This document shows, piece by piece, positions 6,685-10,091 of a stretch of 10,091 nucleotides of DNA (the stretch's first letter is position 1; the number at the start of each line of letters is the position of its first letter). Under the pieces are notes generated by a model, which was not told the origin of the DNA, did no database searches, and worked only from the letters and a program-made list of their open reading frames with translations. The DNA is from Pseudomonadota bacterium (GTDB lineage: Bacteria; Myxococcota; Bradymonadia; UBA4248): assembly GCA_017629415.1 (NCBI GenBank), contig JAGBXG010000262.1, positions 1 through 10,091 on the forward strand. Direction: 5' to 3'. The translations under genes were made by a program, and so were the position numbers.

Positions 6685-6713
6685 TTGTAAAGCACAAATC
6701 GCTTAAAAATAAT
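6685..6713 (+). promoter_or_regulatory. Possible promoter of the LarE-type gene
   Basis: TTGTAA (6685-6690) and AATAAT (6708-6713) are separated by 17 bp, pointing toward 6805. The -35 hexamer is identical to that of the divergent promoter at 6487-6515. The rest of the gap 6516-6804 shows no convincing gene; a frame on the minus strand at 6543-6791 has no family resemblance. Confidence 0.35.
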
Positions 6714-6804
6714 CCATGCAAATGGGAACATCATTTGTTTCATTGGGTACAATTCGTGCCATCTCATAGGCATTGAGAAGGATATCAACAAGGATTCAAT
6801 CAGG

Positions 6805-7536
6805 ATGGATTTACCATTTAAAAAATTTGCACTCGGATTTTCCGGCGGCTGTGATTCGGCCTTTTTGCTGGCTTGGGCGCTTAAAAATGGATGCGATGTC
6901 GCACCGTATTACATCAAATCGCCGTTTCAACCGGAATTTGAACTGACGGAAGCTAAAAATATCTGTGCTGAACTGGGCGCAGCATTAAAAGTTTTGCCGC
7001 TCGATACATTGGCATTGCCCGAGATTGTCGAAAATACACCGCAGCGCTGCTACTCCTGCAAGCGATGTCTGTTTCGGGCGATTGCACAGCAGGCTTCGGC
7101 CGATGGCTATGATATCGTGTGTGACGGCACGAATGCATCGGATGATATTTCTGATCGGCCGGGCTGGAGAGCATTGCAGGAGCTAGGTGTAAAAAGCCCC
7201 TTACGCGAAGCCGGATTGACGAAAGCTGAAATCATTCGACGGTCTCTGGAACTTGGACTTTCAACAGCTCAAAAACCACCTCATGCCTGCCTGGCAACCC
7301 GAATTCCGCACGGCACGCCCATCACGCAGGAGATGCTGACACGGATCGATAAAGCTGAAACTGCACTCAAAAATCTTGGTTTTTCGAATTTCCGTATCCG
7401 AGTCTTTCATCAAACCGCACGTTTACAGCTGACGCCTCATGATATGTTGCTTGCCGCCCAAAATCCGCAAGCCATAACAAAGGCAATAGCGCCTTTCTTT
7501 TACCCCGTGTTCCTGGATTTATCCGAAACGCGATAA
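6805..7536 (+). CDS. larE: LarE-type ATP-dependent sulfur transferase
   Basis: This 243-residue PP-loop ATP pyrophosphatase belongs to the LarE family. LarE donates sulfur to pyridinium-dicarboxylate mononucleotide to build the nickel-pincer cofactor of lactate racemase and related enzymes. The PP-loop SGGCDS is at 13-18, RCYSCK at 81-86, DGTN at 107-110, SPLRE at 131-135 and HACLATRIPHG at 160-170. C162 in the last motif corresponds in position to the sacrificial cysteine of Lactobacillus LarE (Cys176, from memory). An additional C-x2-C-x2-C (82, 85, 88) is present, which could instead ligand an Fe-S cluster, as proposed for some LarE homologues. Lactobacillus LarE is ~275 residues, so this one is slightly short at the C-terminus. 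An AAGGA lies 10 nt before the ATG. No larB or larC is nearby, so the physiological partner is unknown and another thiolation role is possible. Confidence 0.85.
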   Translation: MDLPFKKFALGFSGGCDSAFLLAWALKNGCDVAPYYIKSPFQPEFELTEAKNICAELGAALKVLPLDTLALPEIVENTPQRCYSCKRCLFRAIAQQASADGYDIVCDGTNASDDISDRPGWRALQELGVKSPLREAGLTKAEIIRRSLELGLSTAQKPPHACLATRIPHGTPITQEMLTRIDKAETALKNLGFSNFRIRVFHQTARLQLTPHDMLLAAQNPQAITKAIAPFFYPVFLDLSETR

Positions 7537-7660
7537 CAACTGCAATCCACAACAAAGCACAAACTTATTGAAATATCATGTTACATCTATTTTCATGTAT
7601 AAAATTACAATACAAACCATTTTTACAAAATATTATAAATTTCCACCAAATCTGTGAAAA

Positions 7661-7691
7661 TCGACGCATGAGGGACTGAATCGTATATAAT
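7661..7691 (+). promoter_or_regulatory. Possible promoter before the structured RNA segment
   Basis: A perfect TATAAT at 7686-7691 (overlapping TATATA at 7684) lies 19 (or 17) bp downstream of TCGACG (7661-7666), a four-of-six -35. The predicted start would fall near 7698, exactly where the first hairpin begins. Confidence 0.35.
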
Positions 7692-7697
7692 CGCGCC

Positions 7698-7780
7698 GCT
7701 ATCCCTGCTTTCGCCGGTTGTCGAAAGCAGGGATACGCGTCGCCAAAGCCGCTATGGCTTGCGCCATACGCGGCTTTTTT
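7698..7780 (+). ncRNA. Candidate small structured RNA (two hairpins)
   Basis: This is a GC-rich island in an otherwise AT-rich gap. Hairpin 1 is a perfect 14-bp stem, 7700-7713 with 7722-7735, and an 8-nt loop. Hairpin 2, at 7745-7777, is a 14-bp stem with one bulged C and a T tract. A TATAAT lies just upstream. Together they could form an independent ~80-nt transcript. The alternative, equally economical, is a tandem terminator at the end of a long larE 3' UTR, or an extragenic repeat. I do not recognise an RNA family. Confidence 0.35.
7745..7780 (+). terminator. Rho-independent terminator
   Basis: AAAGCCGC-TATGGC (7745-7758) pairs with GCCATA-(C)-GCGGCTTT (7763-7777) around a TTGC loop, followed by T to 7780. 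It separates the larE transcript, or the candidate small RNA, from yggS. Confidence 0.85.
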
Positions 7781-7911
7781 ATGAATAACGCTTCCGAGTT
7801 TGTTGCTGCACATAGAGTTGTATGCATTTCATGGTTGGGATAATTTTGCCCCCCCATGGGAAAATATGAAAATGTCTGCGGTGCATACTCGAACATTGGG
7901 GTAACAAAGTG

Positions 7912-8610
7912 ATGACGATTGCATCTCGTCTTGAATCGATTGAAAACCGTATATCTCAGGCTTGTACACGTGCAGGCCGTGAACGGTCATCTGTGACGCT
8001 TGTGGGCGTATCCAAACGCCATCCTGCTGAAGCGATATCGGAAGCCTTAAACACGACAAATTTGTGTCATTTCGGTGAAAATTACGTTCAAGAATATGTC
8101 GAAAAACGCCAACAACTTGGAGAAAATGGAGCAATCTGGCATTTTATTGGACACCTTCAGCGCAACAAAGTCCGCCAGCTCATGGCCTTTCCGCCGGCAC
8201 TCATTCATTCTGTGGACAGCATAGCCTTGCTCGACACACTGGAACGCATCATGGCGGAATGTCATCCCAATCAAAAGCAACCCATTTTGATTGAACTGCG
8301 TATTGGAGATGAAGACAGCGAAAAAACTGGACTGGATCCGCAGGCTTTAGACGAAGTTGCAGCCCATTTGGCGCAATGTCCACATCTAGATTGGCGCGGA
8401 TTAATGCTGATTCCACCACTTGGACGCGAATCAGAAGCATCTCGGCCGTATTTTCAGGCGGTCAAATCCAAATTCGATGCCATCAATGCCAAACGCACAC
8501 AGCCTTTAACCGTGCTTTCTTATGGCATGAGTGATGATTTTGAAGTTGCTATCGAGGAAGGTGCTACGCATATCCGCATTGGCACCGCTATTTTTGGAGC
8601 CAGACTATGA
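7912..8610 (+). CDS. yggS: YggS/PROSC family PLP homeostasis protein
   Basis: This 232-residue protein is a pyridoxal-5'-phosphate-binding TIM-barrel protein that buffers PLP and vitamin B6 vitamer levels in the cytoplasm and has no known catalytic activity. The length matches the family (~230). With the ATG as residue 1, the PLP-binding lysine is K35 in VGVSK. FGENY is at 54-58, IGHLQRNK at 79-86, HSVDS at 99-103, SYGMSDDFEVAI at 203-214 and the phosphate-binding GATHIRIGTAIFG at 217-229. A GTG directly before (7909) is an alternative start and is better spaced (7 nt) from the weak GGGG at 7898-7901. The stop overlaps the pdxA start (ATGA), so translation is probably coupled. A GATAAT at 7839-7844 is a possible -10 element but lacks a clear -35. 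Confidence 0.95.
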   Translation: MTIASRLESIENRISQACTRAGRERSSVTLVGVSKRHPAEAISEALNTTNLCHFGENYVQEYVEKRQQLGENGAIWHFIGHLQRNKVRQLMAFPPALIHSVDSIALLDTLERIMAECHPNQKQPILIELRIGDEDSEKTGLDPQALDEVAAHLAQCPHLDWRGLMLIPPLGRESEASRPYFQAVKSKFDAINAKRTQPLTVLSYGMSDDFEVAIEEGATHIRIGTAIFGARL

Positions 8611-9656
8611 CAATGCCTCCTAATACAGAGACTTTTGTAGATATCTTATCGCAGCCGCCCCAAAGCAGGTTCAAACGTATTGCCATAGCACCAGGTGATC
8701 CTGCAGGCATCGGTTACGAAATTACCGTACAAGCATTGGCAGAACCAAGTATCCGCCAGCTGCTCGCACGTACCATTGTTGTCGTCTATGCCCATGCAGG
8801 ACTATGGCAACGCGCTGTAGAACTTTTCGCTCCTTCTCTCACCACATCCCGTGTTCTTTCTGCAGAAAATGCGCTGGAACCTGGCCAGATTTATCTCGTG
8901 GATCCCGGCGTTTTTATTGACATGCATCGTTTTGTGCCCGGACAGATGGATGCTGCATGCGCTAGCTGTGCCCATCAAGCTTTAATGCAAATCGTCCGCG
9001 ATGTTCAAAATCATTGGATTGACGGCATCTGTACAGGCCCCATCCACAAAGGAGCCATGCGTCTTGCGGCCGTCAAAGCCATTGGACATACGGAAATGCT
9101 GGCTGAGGCCTTTGGGGCGGACAATCCCATGACGCTTTTCATCACACGGAATTTGCGCATTTTCTTTTATTCGCGACACCTGTCGCTCAAACAAGCCATC
9201 GAGGCTTTGGACACATCAAAAATCATCGATTTTGCCGTTCACATGCACACACAAATGAAGCAGCTGGGATTTGAAACTCCGCATCTTGCCATGGCTGCGT
9301 TAAATCCTCACGCGAGTGATGGCGGACAATTTGGGAACGAAGAAGCCGATATTTTAACCCCAGCTGCCGAATGTATCCGTGCACTCGGCATAGATATCAC
9401 AAATCCTATCGGTGCCGACAGCGTGTTTGCACAAGCAGCTGCCGGTCAATTCGACGCAGTACTCTCGCTGTATCACGATCAAGGACATATTGCGGCCAAA
9501 ACATACGATTTTGAACGGACCATTTCAGCCACACTCGGCCTTCCCTGTCTGCGTACCTCCGTTGATCATGGCACCGCTTTTGACATCGCCTGGAAAGGCC
9601 TTGCACAAACCATTTCCATGCAAACAGCTATCGAGAATTTAATGCGTTATATCTAA
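8607..9656 (+). CDS. pdxA: 4-hydroxythreonine-4-phosphate dehydrogenase
   Basis: NAD-dependent, divalent-metal-dependent oxidation of 4-phosphohydroxy-L-threonine in the deoxyxylulose-5-phosphate-dependent PLP pathway; its product is condensed by PdxJ. The protein has 349 residues, about 20 more than E. coli PdxA, the excess being at the N-terminus before IAIAPGDPAGIG (25-36). Metal-ligand histidines are in place: H161 (IGHTEM), H191 (SRHLSL), H290 (YHDQG). LNPHASDGGQFGNEE (232-246) and RTSVDHGTAFDIA (316-328) are canonical. Some positions deviate, with TGPIHK at 143-148 where TxPINK is usual and GHIAAK after YHDQ. A related PdxA2 (4-phosphoerythronate/threonate) activity is therefore possible but less likely. 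The start ATG overlaps the yggS stop by 4 bp; ATG at 8613 is an alternative. The pairing with yggS makes a vitamin B6 operon. No clear terminator follows. Confidence 0.92.
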   Translation: MTMPPNTETFVDILSQPPQSRFKRIAIAPGDPAGIGYEITVQALAEPSIRQLLARTIVVVYAHAGLWQRAVELFAPSLTTSRVLSAENALEPGQIYLVDPGVFIDMHRFVPGQMDAACASCAHQALMQIVRDVQNHWIDGICTGPIHKGAMRLAAVKAIGHTEMLAEAFGADNPMTLFITRNLRIFFYSRHLSLKQAIEALDTSKIIDFAVHMHTQMKQLGFETPHLAMAALNPHASDGGQFGNEEADILTPAAECIRALGIDITNPIGADSVFAQAAAGQFDAVLSLYHDQGHIAAKTYDFERTISATLGLPCLRTSVDHGTAFDIAWKGLAQTISMQTAIENLMRYI

Positions 9657-9709
9657 GCGTTTACGCAAAATTCTTTTTCAGGGCGAAGTCCTGTTGCGCG
9701 ATAGAAATG

Positions 9710-10091
9710 TCAATTTCCATGCATCTGCGATTTCAATGCCTCGATTTCAGCAGGTGTTAGTCCAGTGATTTCTACAATGAATTCAATGTCTACACCTTTT
9801 GCAACCATCTTACGCGCAACTTCAGCTTTGCCTTCGGCTTCCCCATCCTTAAACCCCTTGGCTTCGCCATCCTTAAACCCCTCAGCTTTGCCATCCTTAA
9901 AGCCCTCGGCTTTGCCATCCTTAAAGCCCTCGGCTTTGCCGTCTAAATACGATGCTTCGAGTGTGGCGAGGTTATCGCGATACTGTTTTAAGGTTTCGTT
10001 ATAAACGGCGCGTTCTTGGGGCGATAAAGCTGCCACATTGCTGACTTTGGACAATTCGGCATACAGTTCTTCCTGAGCGGCCCAAGGGATA
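9710..10091 (-). CDS. Rpn/PD-(D/E)XK nuclease 'transposase' family, C-terminal part
   Basis: Only the last ~127 residues lie in the window; the frame is open through position 10091, so the N-terminal nuclease domain is outside. What is visible matches the tail of the Rpn family (recombination-promoting nuclease, often annotated as PDDEXK_2 transposase). It has an IPWAAQEELY/ALSPQERAVYNETLKQYRD stretch and then four octapeptide repeats (KAEGFKDG and variants). The C-terminus is a short helical end, EVARKMVAKGVDIEFIVEITGLTPAEIEALK. The TTG at 10054 lies within the conserved region and is an ordinary Leu codon, not the start. The family promotes recombination-associated DNA cleavage in E. coli; whether this copy is active cannot be seen here. 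It is convergent with pdxA, 53 bp apart. Confidence 0.85.
   Translation of the reverse strand, partial: IPWAAQEELYAELSKVSNVAALSPQERAVYNETLKQYRDNLATLEASYLDGKAEGFKDGKAEGFKDGKAEGFKDGEAKGFKDGEAEGKAEVARKMVAKGVDIEFIVEITGLTPAEIEALKSQMHGN
9836..9943 (-). repeat. 24-bp tandem repeat coding for KAEGFKDG tail
   Basis: Four full 24-bp units (9836-9859, 9860-9883, 9884-9907, 9908-9931) and a half unit (9932-9943) lie in frame within the Rpn-family gene. Units 3 and 4 differ at one base; units 1 and 2 differ at two. The period is eight codons, so gain or loss of units keeps the frame. Such G-K-x-E-G repeats are typical of this family's tail. Confidence 0.9.

Noticed and set aside
6543..6791. Possible 82-residue gene in the gap upstream of larE
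   Set aside because: No recognisable domain, no ribosome site that stands out, and it would overlap the likely larE promoter on the other strand.
7565..7813. Minus-strand frame through the hairpin region upstream of yggS
   Set aside because: It crosses two strong hairpins and a terminator, has no family resemblance, and is better explained by RNA structure.
9765..10004. Plus-strand frame of repeated Pro-Ser-Leu-Lys units opposite the Rpn tail
   Set aside because: It is the complement of the 24-bp tandem repeat of the Rpn-family gene, which has clear family similarity.
1..10091. A multi-gene defence or other novel system
   Set aside because: The genes are DNA repair, radical SAM, B6 metabolism, sulfur transfer and a surface protein, separated by terminators and in mixed orientations; the Rpn nuclease is only a fragment at the edge. 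Nothing ties them into one system.

Overview
This window looks like chromosomal DNA of moderate GC content from a bacterium, probably a Gram-negative, host-associated anaerobe. It encodes a signal-peptide-bearing cysteine-rich surface protein, a DUF4491 membrane protein, a YgiQ-type radical SAM protein, and the tail of an Rpn/PD-(D/E)XK 'transposase' nuclease. That mix, together with large palindromic intergenic repeats, is common in gut lineages. The cysteine-module protein resembles the long Cys-rich proteins of Myxococcota/Deltaproteobacteria-type genomes, but I cannot place the organism with confidence. There is no tRNA, rRNA, CRISPR array, complete insertion sequence or recognisable defence system.

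Layout. 1-352 is non-coding: a terminator-like hairpin, AT-rich palindromes, and two copies of a ~70-bp palindromic repeat. 503-1339 (+) is endonuclease IV (nfo), closed by a good terminator. Convergent with it on the minus strand are ygiQ (3644-1818) and a DUF4491 protein (1744-1469), whose start region is duplicated in tandem. Between ygiQ and the next gene lie a GC-rich repeat, related to the one after nfo, and a strong terminator. 6390-3910 (-) is a large secreted protein of 826 residues. By my count, after its signal sequence it is built almost entirely from sixteen consecutive six-cysteine modules. The 414-bp gap 6391-6804 carries what look like divergent promoters.

On the plus strand follow a LarE-type sulfur transferase (6805-7536), a structured intergenic segment that could encode a small RNA or be a tandem terminator (about 7698-7780), and a two-gene vitamin B6 operon. 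In that operon yggS (PLP homeostasis) overlaps pdxA (PLP biosynthesis) by ATGA. The window ends inside an Rpn-family nuclease gene on the minus strand (9710-10091). Its C-terminal tail is a 24-bp tandem repeat encoding KAEGFKDG.

The genes are mostly independent housekeeping or accessory units; the clear functional partnership is yggS-pdxA. The most unusual object is the sixteen-module cysteine-rich protein. I see no multi-gene novel system, and say so rather than force one.
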